Source: Halobacteriovorax sp.
Lineage (GTDB): Bacteria > Bdellovibrionota > Bacteriovoracia > Bacteriovoracales > Bacteriovoracaceae
Direction of reading: 5' to 3'
Assembly: GCA_002720865.1 (NCBI GenBank)
Contig: PBIO01000014.1
Coordinates: 1,239,793 to 1,303,792, forward strand
Length of the DNA stretch: 64,000 bases
Shown: positions 24,325 to 32,436 of the stretch, one piece after another
How the letters are laid out: each line of letters begins with the position of its first letter
Position numbering within the stretch: position 1 is the stretch's first letter
Notes under the pieces: model-generated
Database searches by the model: none
Seen by the model: only the letters and a program-made list of their open reading frames with translations
What the model was told of the DNA's origin: nothing
Program-made: the position numbers and the translations under genes

Positions 24325-25339
24325 TAAATTTCTCCCTTACTGTTTCAACAAAAATTCTGACATTTGACTCAGGGGTTTTAGGTAGGATTCCATGTCCAAC
24401 ACCACAGACCCAGCCTTTTCTTTGAGCTGGAGTGAGTTCTAAAATAGGTGCGAGATAATTATTTAAGTACTCTTTGAAGACATTTGTCTCTGAGAATAAT
24501 AAAGTCTGATCAAAGTTTCCTTGTACGATTCCTTTTCTATTTTCATCTGTAAGAAGGTCTGCCATTGAATAACGATGATCGTAACCAAAACCAGCAACAG
24601 GAAGTTCATTCAATAGGTTAATTTGATCCCTAGTTGACTCTTTTGCATAGTAGGCAACTTTTCCTTCGTGCCCAATAGTTAATTTCTTAATCGCGGGTAC
24701 AACATAGCGATTAAAAAAGTCGGGGGAAAGTGAGCCAGCTGAGGTATCAAGGATCATCACAATTTCAGCTCCTGCATTCAGCTGGTCGGTTATGCACTGA
24801 CTAAGTAGTGGCAATAATCTTTCAGACAATTCCAAAAATAGATCTGCTTCTTTTTTAGAGTCGATCATATGCCCTTTATGAGAACATTCTTTTGCATAGG
24901 TATATAAAGTCCAAGGTCCACCAATAAAACCAATTAGGGATTTATCTGAAGGAAGAATTTCTCTGGTTGCTTTCACAGCTTCTTTTTGAAAATTAAGAAA
25001 ATCCACTGCTTCATCAAGAGGTTTTAACTCTTTTAAAAAACTCTTAGAAAGCACAGGGCTCATTATAGGACCTGGAGAATACTCTAGATTAAAACCAAGG
25101 GCCTCTAGAGGGAACAAGATATCATTAAAGTAGATCGAGACATCAAAATCGAAATCTTGTATCGGACCTAAGGCAGTCGCTGCCGCAAGCTCAGGGTTCT
25201 TACAAAGCTGTTCAAAAGTATATTTTTTCTTTAGCTCTTGGTAATGGGAATGGTAGCGACCAGCTTGCCTCATAAACCAGATAGGCGGGCAGTTTTGCTC
25301 AACTCCGTTAATAGCATTTTGAAATTTAATATTACTCAT
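24317..25339 (-). CDS. hemE: Uroporphyrinogen decarboxylase
   Basis: 340 residues. It removes four carboxyl groups from uroporphyrinogen III to give coproporphyrinogen III. The N-terminal signature PPIWFMRQAGRY and GFIGGPWTLYTY are present, with the usual barrel and normal length. The start at 25339 has AGGAG eight bases upstream and makes an ATGA overlap with the response-regulator stop; a longer in-frame start seven codons earlier is less likely. The unusual point is position: it directly follows a two-component system inside the heme operon. Confidence 0.95.
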   Translation of the reverse strand: MSNIKFQNAINGVEQNCPPIWFMRQAGRYHSHYQELKKKYTFEQLCKNPELAAATALGPIQDFDFDVSIYFNDILFPLEALGFNLEYSPGPIMSPVLSKSFLKELKPLDEAVDFLNFQKEAVKATREILPSDKSLIGFIGGPWTLYTYAKECSHKGHMIDSKKEADLFLELSERLLPLLSQCITDQLNAGAEIVMILDTSAGSLSPDFFNRYVVPAIKKLTIGHEGKVAYYAKESTRDQINLLNELPVAGFGYDHRYSMADLLTDENRKGIVQGNFDQTLLFSETNVFKEYLNNYLAPILELTPAQRKGWVCGVGHGILPKTPESNVRIFVETVREKFNV

Positions 25340-26013
25340 TTCTTGGGCTCCTGAATCCATTGGTAGCCAATACCACGGACAGACTTTAAATAATCCTGGG
25401 CTTTTTCACCGAGGAATTGTCTGATTCTTAAAATTGAATTATCTACGGTTCTATTAGTGGGAAAGGAATCACTTCCCCAGTATTTATCTAAAAGTTCTTC
25501 TCTTGATACAACATTTGGAAAACAAGTTATTAAGTAAGTTAATACAGAGAAGTCTCGAGCAGAAGGGTAGAAGAGTTGTCCATTTTGCTCTACGGTCATT
25601 GAATCTAAATTAATAATAAAGTCTTCAAAGCTATAACTTTTCGGTCCTTCGCTAAACTCTGAGCCTAAAGTTTTTTCGATTCTAATAAGTAGCTCTTTAA
25701 AATGAAAAGGCTTTGGAATATATTCGTTCGCTCCAAGCTCATAACCGCGAAGCCTGTTTTCAGCACTATTTAGAGCAGTTAAGAAGATGACAGGAAACCG
25801 ACCTTGAAGCTCTTCAGCTATATCAAAGCCAGAGCCATCCGGAAGTCCTACATCTAAAATGAGAAGATCAAAGTTCTTAACCTTAATTGAATCTCTTGCT
25901 TCAGCAAGGTTTTTAACCCAACTGACTTCATAAGCCTCTTTTTTTAATCTGGAGAGAATAGTTTCCCCTAAAGAAGTGTCGTCTTCGAGAAGCAATAGTC
26001 TAGCACTAGGCAT
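25336..26013 (-). CDS. OmpR-type response regulator in the heme operon
   Basis: 225 residues: receiver domain (about 1-118) with acidic pair in LLLEDD, phospho-Asp in LLILDVGLPDG and Lys in PKPFHFKEL, then a winged-helix DNA-binding domain (about 125-222) ending SVRGIGYQW. It should bind DNA as a dimer when phosphorylated by the kinase encoded just upstream, whose gene it overlaps by eight bases. Being cotranscribed with hemL and hemE, it may control the heme genes. Confidence 0.92.
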   Translation of the reverse strand: MPSARLLLLEDDTSLGETILSRLKKEAYEVSWVKNLAEARDSIKVKNFDLLILDVGLPDGSGFDIAEELQGRFPVIFLTALNSAENRLRGYELGANEYIPKPFHFKELLIRIEKTLGSEFSEGPKSYSFEDFIINLDSMTVEQNGQLFYPSARDFSVLTYLITCFPNVVSREELLDKYWGSDSFPTNRTVDNSILRIRQFLGEKAQDYLKSVRGIGYQWIQEPKK

Positions 26014-26830
26014 CTATCTGCTCCATGATAATTTTTAGAGTTCCATCTTTTGAAAGTGCGAATTCAGTTTTGAAATTAATAGACTGACCAAGGGTTTGAA
26101 CTAAATATAATCCTATACCGGATCTACTTTGGTGTTGATGGCGATAAAACATTTGACCTAATCGATCTAATTCACCACTGAACTTTTCACCTGTATTGGA
26201 TACAGTGATTTTATTTCCTTCAAGAGAAAATCTTATTGAAGGAGCCTTCGCATGAACAATAGCATTTTGAATAAGGTTTTTTGTAATAACTTCTAGCATT
26301 CTCTTATCAACTTTTAGCGTGGTACTACCTTCCACAAGAACGTCAATATTCGGCCATTGTTCTTTAATTGTATCTAAGTAGTCAGCCAGGTCGATTTCTT
26401 CTAAAAAAACTTGACGATTAGAGGGTTCTGAGAAAATAAGAGAATTTTCGAGCTGCAGCTCTAGTCTTACGGTATCACTGACGATTTTACTGGCATCTTC
26501 AGCCTCTGGTTTACCTTCAAGATCTTCACTTAACCCCTCAGCTCTTAGCCTAAGAGAGGCCATATACGTTTTTAACTCATGATTTGCTGAAGCAAAAAAT
26601 TGATTAAGTTTAAAATTTCGTTTTCTTTCCTGGAGAATATAGTAAATAAGTGCGACGCCTCCGCCTGCCACGAAGAATATCAGTGTTAATCCTTCAGTGA
26701 CAATCATGGTTTTTTTCTCAGTAGAGTATTTAAGACCGAGGGCCAGCCACCAGCTTGCTAATGAAACTGTAAAAACGAGCCAGATGACGGCTGAAATAAT
26801 TTTCCAATCAATAAGTTTATTTTCTTTCAT
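26006..26830 (-). CDS. Membrane sensor histidine kinase in the heme operon
   Basis: 274 residues. Two membrane helices (about 10-31 and 42-66) enclose only about ten outside residues, so there is almost no periplasmic sensor. The H-box is FASANHELKTYMASL, the N-box LIQNAIVHA, and the G2 box RSGIGLYLVQTLG; the usual D-box DxGxG reads SNTGEKF. Such a short loop suggests sensing within the membrane or of a cytoplasmic ligand. The start is placed at the ATG at 26830, overlapping hemL by 14 bases; a TTG at 26854 with AGGA upstream is an alternative. Confidence 0.85.
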   Translation of the reverse strand: MKENKLIDWKIISAVIWLVFTVSLASWWLALGLKYSTEKKTMIVTEGLTLIFFVAGGGVALIYYILQERKRNFKLNQFFASANHELKTYMASLRLRAEGLSEDLEGKPEAEDASKIVSDTVRLELQLENSLIFSEPSNRQVFLEEIDLADYLDTIKEQWPNIDVLVEGSTTLKVDKRMLEVITKNLIQNAIVHAKAPSIRFSLEGNKITVSNTGEKFSGELDRLGQMFYRHQHQSRSGIGLYLVQTLGQSINFKTEFALSKDGTLKIIMEQIDA

Positions 26831-28112
26831 TAAAATAGTCGCTGCAAACTTCAAGAATATCCTGAGCTGCCTTTTTACTTAATTTTTCGTCAATGACACT
26901 TGAAAAGAAGCCGACTTCAAAAGCTGCTGGCGCCATATAAAGTCCTTTTTTCAAATACTTTGGGTAGAGCTTACAAAAGTGTGTGCCGTGCTCCTTTGGT
27001 AAGTGGTCAATAGACCTAATAGGCTTACTTGTTTTACTCGTAATAAAAAAGAGTGATGCAAATTGAATACATTGCATGGGGATTTTTCTTTGAGAGAAGC
27101 CCTCATTTAGCTGCATTGTAAATTTCTCACAAGCCAAATTAGTTTTTTCAATTAAGTTATCTCTTTTTATCTTTTTCAATGTATTTAATCCAGCAACCAT
27201 ACAGATAGGGTTTCCACTTAAAGTTCCTGCCTGATAAACCGGTCCTGTTGGGGCCATCATATCCATAACTTTAGAACTTCCAGCGAATGCTCCCACCGGG
27301 AACCCTCCTCCGATAATTTTTCCGTATGTGACTAGATCTGGAACGACATCAGAAATCTCTGCCATACCTCCAAGAGCTACTCTAAAACCGGAAATGACTT
27401 CATCGAAGATTAAAAGAGAATTATTTTCCTTGGTAATCTCTCTTAAAAATTGAAGAAACTCTTTTCTTTGCGGTAGAAGTCCGTAATTTGCAGGGAGGGG
27501 TTCAATGATGACAGCTGCAATATCATTTCCTTCTCTTTTAAAAATACCTTTAACAGCTTCAATATCATCAAGCTTACATACAAGAGTTTCTTTAGCTACG
27601 GCATCAGAAATTCCCGCGCTAGAAGCAGTTGCTGTACCGGCGAGACCGGAGCCCGAGGCCACCAGCATTGAATCAACATGGCCATGATAACAACCGTCAA
27701 ATTTTAAAATTTTATTTTTCCCCGTATAACCTTTGGCCAAGCGAAGGGCCGTCATTACGGCTTCTGTACCTGAGTTTACAAAACGAATTTTCTCTATCCA
27801 TGGAATTTCGTTCGTGATCCATTCTGCTAGCTCAAGGGAATAGGCCTCAGGAGCGCCAAAGCTCCATGCTTTATCAATAATACTTTCAATTGATCTTTGA
27901 ACTTCGGGGTCGCGGTGGCCCAAAATAAGTGGGCCAAATGAAGAGCATAGGTCTAGGTATGATTTATTATTTTGATCTTTTAGAAAGGGTCCTTCTCCAC
28001 TTTTAAAAAAAATGGGAGCTTGGTCTAGTCCCTTGAAAGCTCTAACTGGAGAATGAACTCCACCGGGAGTAACGGCCTGACTACGGCTAAAAAGTTCTTC
28101 AAATTTTTCCAT
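26817..28112 (-). CDS. hemL: Glutamate-1-semialdehyde 2,1-aminomutase
   Basis: 431-residue PLP enzyme that converts glutamate-1-semialdehyde to 5-aminolevulinate, the second step of the C5 pathway. FVNSGTEAVMTALRLA, CYHGHVDSMLV and the PLP lysine K265 in TYGKIIGGGFPVGAF identify it. Length is normal. It starts three bases after hemC ends and overlaps the histidine kinase gene. Confidence 0.95.
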   Translation of the reverse strand: MEKFEELFSRSQAVTPGGVHSPVRAFKGLDQAPIFFKSGEGPFLKDQNNKSYLDLCSSFGPLILGHRDPEVQRSIESIIDKAWSFGAPEAYSLELAEWITNEIPWIEKIRFVNSGTEAVMTALRLAKGYTGKNKILKFDGCYHGHVDSMLVASGSGLAGTATASSAGISDAVAKETLVCKLDDIEAVKGIFKREGNDIAAVIIEPLPANYGLLPQRKEFLQFLREITKENNSLLIFDEVISGFRVALGGMAEISDVVPDLVTYGKIIGGGFPVGAFAGSSKVMDMMAPTGPVYQAGTLSGNPICMVAGLNTLKKIKRDNLIEKTNLACEKFTMQLNEGFSQRKIPMQCIQFASLFFITSKTSKPIRSIDHLPKEHGTHFCKLYPKYLKKGLYMAPAAFEVGFFSSVIDEKLSKKAAQDILEVCSDYFNERK

Positions 28113-28115
28113 TAT

Positions 28116-29570
28116 TTATCCTATTTTGCTCTGGTACCACTGATCGTAACTTAAGTAAATTTCAAGGTTTTCACTTGGTATATACTTTAAAATTGTGCTT
28201 CGCGTATTACCTGGTCCACAAGCATGAAAAGCTTTAGTTAACTCGGGATTATTACTAAGGGCCAGCTCAAACTGACTTCCACTCATCCAATAAAAATACT
28301 TTTTTCCACTTAAGTCCGGTTGCTCTTTTAATGGAACTAACTCATAAGTTGCGATCTTTTTCCCTGGAGCATGAGAGTGGGATAATTTAGTCCATTTAAT
28401 TGAGCGGTTCAAAAGTACTTCAATATTTCTACCGTACTCTTCCCCCAAAGACTCTGAGGAGCAGGTTACCCAAAGCCCTTTTGCCGCTAGCTTTTTCCAT
28501 GAGCTTAACCCAGAGGTCGCGATTAGCTTTTCCCCTTGGGTGAAGTTGTCTGGTAGGGCGTAGTCTTTAGCAATATATAAATCACTTTCCCTAATATCTA
28601 CTTCTATTTTTTTTCGTTTAAAAAATTTAGGGTCCTCAAAAATCTCGTCTCTTGAAATTTTAAGACTAGAATTATTTTTTTGCCCTATGAGCTCTAAGGA
28701 TTTAATAGCCTCTCTTGATGGTGTTTCACCGCTAACTGAAAAATAGTCTCCGCACTCATGAGGAATAGAGGTCATTCCTAATTTTTGATGGCAGCCTCCA
28801 CCAAAAGATTTTAAGAGTTCTCTTTCTCTTTTTACGTTCTTGAAGGTTTGTGGGCAGTGAATCTTTTCTAAAAGCGCGATTATCTCGTGATTATCTTTAT
28901 GAACCTCTATGGCGAGAGCCCCTTGGGCAGCAGCCGTTGGGAATTCAGCTAAAGGAAGAACCATAAATTGACATAAATCTAAGTACTCACGGAGTTCCTT
29001 TTTTACTTCAGCGAATTCTTCTTTTTTAGCGGTCAAAAGCCTATCTAAAGCGGCCTTTGCCATAATAAGGGCGTCACCTTCCTTTTGAATTAGCTTCTTT
29101 AGGCGAGTTGGAATATTTCCTCTAACCTCTGGGCATTCTACAGTGTCAATTTTGTGGGGAAAATAACTTTTTATAAAAGGTTCGATATGATGAATTCTTC
29201 TAGGGGAAGAGGTTAATACTTTTAAATCTCGTTTTTGAATAGAGTCCTTTCTTATAATAAGTAAGTCCCTTGGGTCTTCTCGTTTAAGAGTAAAGAGAAG
29301 ACTATCTTTAGGAAGATCTGTAGGGAGGTCTTTCCAAGAGTGAACGACTAAGTCAAACTCTCTATTTTTTATGCCCTCTTTAAAATCTTCCGTGAAGGCT
29401 CCCTTAGTGGGCATCTGATCAAGTGGGATATCGGGGTTTAAGTCTCCAAAGGAAGCACTAAAAAGATGCTCAATATTCACCTCGTGGAAAGCTTCCTTTA
29501 ATTCTTCGGCAACGATATATGCTTGAAGCCTCGCGAGGTCTGATTTTCTAGAGGCAATCTTTATAAGCAT
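28116..29570 (-). CDS. hemC: Hydroxymethylbilane synthase with C-terminal extension (possible HemCD fusion)
   Basis: 484 residues against about 310 for HemC alone. Residues 1-295 form porphobilinogen deaminase: SRKSDLARLQA, VHSWKDLPT, EVRGNIPTRL and the dipyrromethane cofactor cysteine in GGGCHQKLG (C260). The extra 180 or so residues include KLIATSGLSSWKKLAAKGLWVTC and later HACGPGNTRSTIL, which recall the repeated sub-domains of uroporphyrinogen III synthase (HemD), a family with very weak sequence conservation. No separate hemD is in the cluster. The ATG at 29570 is four bases after GGGAGG and overlaps hemA by ten bases. Confidence 0.85.
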   Translation of the reverse strand: MLIKIASRKSDLARLQAYIVAEELKEAFHEVNIEHLFSASFGDLNPDIPLDQMPTKGAFTEDFKEGIKNREFDLVVHSWKDLPTDLPKDSLLFTLKREDPRDLLIIRKDSIQKRDLKVLTSSPRRIHHIEPFIKSYFPHKIDTVECPEVRGNIPTRLKKLIQKEGDALIMAKAALDRLLTAKKEEFAEVKKELREYLDLCQFMVLPLAEFPTAAAQGALAIEVHKDNHEIIALLEKIHCPQTFKNVKRERELLKSFGGGCHQKLGMTSIPHECGDYFSVSGETPSREAIKSLELIGQKNNSSLKISRDEIFEDPKFFKRKKIEVDIRESDLYIAKDYALPDNFTQGEKLIATSGLSSWKKLAAKGLWVTCSSESLGEEYGRNIEVLLNRSIKWTKLSHSHAPGKKIATYELVPLKEQPDLSGKKYFYWMSGSQFELALSNNPELTKAFHACGPGNTRSTILKYIPSENLEIYLSYDQWYQSKIG

Positions 29571-30403
29571 AAGTCCTCCCAACCAAAGGGTCTTGCAATT
29601 GCTTGCTTATTCCATTTGTTTGATAGTTCTTTGATTTCTTCTTTCATTTTTATGGAAGTAAGGTGCAGCACTTTTTGAGTTTCTTCAATTTCAGAAAAGA
29701 TCTCCTTTAATGTTTTATACTGATAGCTCTCTTCTATCTGGAGCGCTCTTCCATCTCTCACAGAACGTAAATCTAAGATTGAAGAACTGCTATAATTTGA
29801 ATGAATAATACTTTCTAAGACTTCACTCGAAATGGGAGCCGCAATAATAATTAGAGCATTTTCTTTTTGATTTCTTTTTTCTAAACTTTCGATTTGGATA
29901 TTTCTATAGTTTGAAAATTTGTCTATTGCTTTAGCTACATTTCTCACTTTAATGATAATTTCACCGCAGGAGCTTTTTATAATAGGAAGAATTTCTTGGG
30001 CCAATGAACCTGCTCCAAAGATAATAATTCTGTCGTGAGGCGCTGATTTTTTTAGTGCATAAGAACCATAAGATTGAGATCCATAATTTTTCAAATACTT
30101 TGTACGTAAGTACTTGGCATCCTTGATGATCTTTTGGGATATCTTTGGAGTAATGGTCTTTGGATTTTCTTTTATGAAATTCTTAAACTGGCATAAAATT
30201 TCAGTTTCTCCAATCAATGGAGAGTGAAGACCGCAAACAATTTCTAGCAAAAACCGATAGGCATGAACTCCAGAATGAGTAGGCGAGGATAAATTTTTAC
30301 CAAAGAATATTGAACGTAAGCAGGTTTTCCATTCAATATAACCCGGTTCTAATTGAATGGTTTGCTCTGGCTTAGTATGGAGAATTTGGAGTTGATTTAT
30401 CAC
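29561..30403 (-). CDS. hemA: Short glutamyl-tRNA reductase
   Basis: 280 residues against about 420 for usual HemA. It keeps the catalytic cysteine in EWKTCLRS (C28), the signature HAYRFLLEIVCGLHSPLIGETEIL, and the NADPH-binding FGAGSLAQEI. It has a shortened N-terminus and most of the C-terminal dimerisation domain is missing. It reduces glutamyl-tRNA to glutamate-1-semialdehyde, the committed heme step. The start is GTG at 30403, preceded by TAAGAT with a six-base gap, which suggests a leaderless mRNA. It is the first gene of the minus-strand heme operon. Confidence 0.88.
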   Translation of the reverse strand: MINQLQILHTKPEQTIQLEPGYIEWKTCLRSIFFGKNLSSPTHSGVHAYRFLLEIVCGLHSPLIGETEILCQFKNFIKENPKTITPKISQKIIKDAKYLRTKYLKNYGSQSYGSYALKKSAPHDRIIIFGAGSLAQEILPIIKSSCGEIIIKVRNVAKAIDKFSNYRNIQIESLEKRNQKENALIIIAAPISSEVLESIIHSNYSSSSILDLRSVRDGRALQIEESYQYKTLKEIFSEIEETQKVLHLTSIKMKEEIKELSNKWNKQAIARPFGWEDLCL

Positions 30404-30409
30404 TCCCGC

Positions 30410-30415
30410 ATCTTA
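30410..30415 (-). promoter_or_regulatory. Probable -10 box of the hemA operon
   Basis: Read on the minus strand, TAAGAT lies six bases before the GTG of hemA, so transcription would begin at or beside the start codon. No good -35 box is seen at 17 bases. The identical hexamer sits at the same distance before the divergent hemB. Confidence 0.45.
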
Positions 30416-30497
30416 ATAAATAAGAAGCCAATAATTGTCACACTTATGTCGTAAAGATTATTGTGCAAGGCGTTTTTAAATAAAAAGTTTAGAAGTT

Positions 30498-30503
30498 TAA
30501 GAT
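30498..30503 (+). promoter_or_regulatory. Probable -10 box of hemB
   Basis: TAAGAT followed by GCCAGC and then the hemB ATG at 30510. There is no Shine-Dalgarno. The 107-base divergent region between hemA and hemB therefore holds two mirror-image short-leader promoters with the same hexamer, which could allow joint control. Confidence 0.45.
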
Positions 30504-30509
30504 GCCAGC

Positions 30510-31478
30510 ATGATTGTACAACGCCCAAGACGAAATAGAAGAAATGCCGCTATCCGCTCAATGGTTCAAGAAACTCATCTGAGGCCTGAGAACTTGGTTC
30601 TACCACTCTTTGTTACCGAAGGTGTGGGGATAAAAGAGCCCATCCAAAGCATGCCTAATTGTTTTAGGTTCTCACTAGAAAATTTAATTAAAAAAGCTGA
30701 AGAGGCCTATGAATTAGGAGTTAAAGGGATAGCACTTTTTCCAAAAGTATTGGATGAAAAAAAAGATTCAATTGGTAGTTTTTCCTATGAAGAAGGAAAT
30801 TTTTATTTAGATGCCATAACTAATTTAAAGTCTCAGTTACCTGAACTTTTAATTTTTTCTGATGTTGCTCTTGATCCTTATTCTAGTGATGGCCACGACG
30901 GTATTGTCTCTAATGGAGAAATCTTAAATGATGAAACTCTTGAGGTGTTGGGAAAGATGGCCTTAGCTCAGGCACGAGCTGGAGCTGACTTTATTTCTCC
31001 TTCAGATATGATGGATGGAAGAGTCGGTTATATAAGAAAGGTTTTAGATGAGGCCGGATTTAAAGAAGTAGGAATTATGTCTTATTCCGCTAAGTATGCT
31101 TCCTCATTTTACGGACCTTTTCGGGATGCTCTCGACTCTGCGCCTAAGGCAGGTGATAAAAAAACCTATCAGATGAACCCGGCAAATAAAAAAGAAGCCC
31201 TAAGAGAAATAAAATTAGATTTAGAAGAAGGGGCTGATATGATCATGGTTAAACCGGCCCTAAGCTATTTAGATATTATCGCGGATGTCCATAACAATTC
31301 AGATGTTCCGGTGGCCGCTTACTTTGTGAGTGGAGAGTACGCCATGATTAAAGCTGCTGGTGAAAAAGGCTGGCTCGATGCTGAAAAGGCTATGATGGAA
31401 GCAACTTTAAGTATTAAACGAGCAGGCGCTTCAGTGATCTTTACCTACGCGGCTCTAGACTTAATCAAACAACTATAA
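30510..31478 (+). CDS. hemB: Porphobilinogen synthase, probably magnesium type
   Basis: 322 residues. It condenses two 5-aminolevulinate molecules to porphobilinogen. The Schiff-base lysines lie in YSAKYASSFYGPFR and MVKPALSYLD. The metal site reads DVALDPYSSDGHDG with Asp in place of the cysteines of zinc enzymes, pointing to the magnesium-dependent type. Length is normal. Divergent from hemA, and its last six bases overlap the convergent AEC carrier gene. Confidence 0.95.
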   Translation: MIVQRPRRNRRNAAIRSMVQETHLRPENLVLPLFVTEGVGIKEPIQSMPNCFRFSLENLIKKAEEAYELGVKGIALFPKVLDEKKDSIGSFSYEEGNFYLDAITNLKSQLPELLIFSDVALDPYSSDGHDGIVSNGEILNDETLEVLGKMALAQARAGADFISPSDMMDGRVGYIRKVLDEAGFKEVGIMSYSAKYASSFYGPFRDALDSAPKAGDKKTYQMNPANKKEALREIKLDLEEGADMIMVKPALSYLDIIADVHNNSDVPVAAYFVSGEYAMIKAAGEKGWLDAEKAMMEATLSIKRAGASVIFTYAALDLIKQL

Positions 31479-32381
31479 GCCTAAGGTAAACTTTAAAAGA
31501 GGTAGGCTAATAAAGCTGAAAAGAATACCAAGACCAACTAATGCTGCCGCTAGCTTTGGTGCAAGGTTCATGCTCATGGCCACAGCTCCGGCCGTTATCA
31601 TTGGAGGCATTCCAGATTCTAATATTGAAGTGGATACTGGTAAGCCGCTTTTTCCTATAAGCTTAAAAAGAGCAAAAAGAACAACTGGAGCAACTAACAT
31701 TTTAAAACCTAGGGCCATAGAGATTGTTGGTAGATGTTTTTTTTCAAAACTTCCTTTAAATTGGAATCCAACAGAAATCATTGCTAATGGAACAAGCATG
31801 CTACCTAAAATTTCAAATACCCTTTGAACACTCTCAGGGGGAGCTGCCGTAAATCTTAGAGTGATAGCTAAAACTAAAGAAATAAAGGGAGGAAAGAGTG
31901 CGATTTTTCTCAAAACCTTTTTAAGATTAAAGCTTTCTTCCGTTTGAGAATAGAGAGCTACGATAGCCGTACCATATGTTGAAAGGGCGATAAAGGATCC
32001 GACTTGATCATAAATAATGGCATAGGAAACGGCTTCTTCTCCAAGTAATGCTTCAATCATAGGGAAGCCTAAGAAGCTGGTATTGCCAAGGGGAATGAGT
32101 AAATATAAGCATCCAGTTGTTGGTCTATCTAACTTAAAAGCTCTACTAAATAGCCAAACAAAAATAATACTAAGGACAAGCATCACCCAAGGGGTAATGG
32201 CCGGAACTAAAATTGAACTGTCTAGGGGAATGGAAGGGAATTTTTCAAGAATTAGTGCGGGCAGGGCTACATAGATAACCATTAAGTTTAAGACCTCTGA
32301 GGTGCTTTTTGGAAACTTTTCTAATCTTGATAAAAAGAATCCTAAACTTAAATAGACTAAAACAGCTAAGATATTATTCAT
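31473..32381 (-). CDS. AEC family transporter
   Basis: 302-residue inner-membrane protein with about ten hydrophobic segments. It fits the auxin efflux carrier (AEC) family: VYVALPALILEKF in the first repeat, GNTSFLGFPMIEALLG at the family's conserved Asn/Gly motif, and SGMPPMITAGAVAM in the second repeat. These proteins move small organic acids or amino acids. The start has no ribosome site, but TAGACT precedes the ATG by six bases. Substrate unknown. Confidence 0.85.
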   Translation of the reverse strand: MNNILAVLVYLSLGFFLSRLEKFPKSTSEVLNLMVIYVALPALILEKFPSIPLDSSILVPAITPWVMLVLSIIFVWLFSRAFKLDRPTTGCLYLLIPLGNTSFLGFPMIEALLGEEAVSYAIIYDQVGSFIALSTYGTAIVALYSQTEESFNLKKVLRKIALFPPFISLVLAITLRFTAAPPESVQRVFEILGSMLVPLAMISVGFQFKGSFEKKHLPTISMALGFKMLVAPVVLFALFKLIGKSGLPVSTSILESGMPPMITAGAVAMSMNLAPKLAAALVGLGILFSFISLPLLKFTLGL

Positions 32382-32436
32382 TTAAACAGTCTAACCAATA
32401 AGTGACTGTATGACGAATATTAGCTAAACTTATTAA

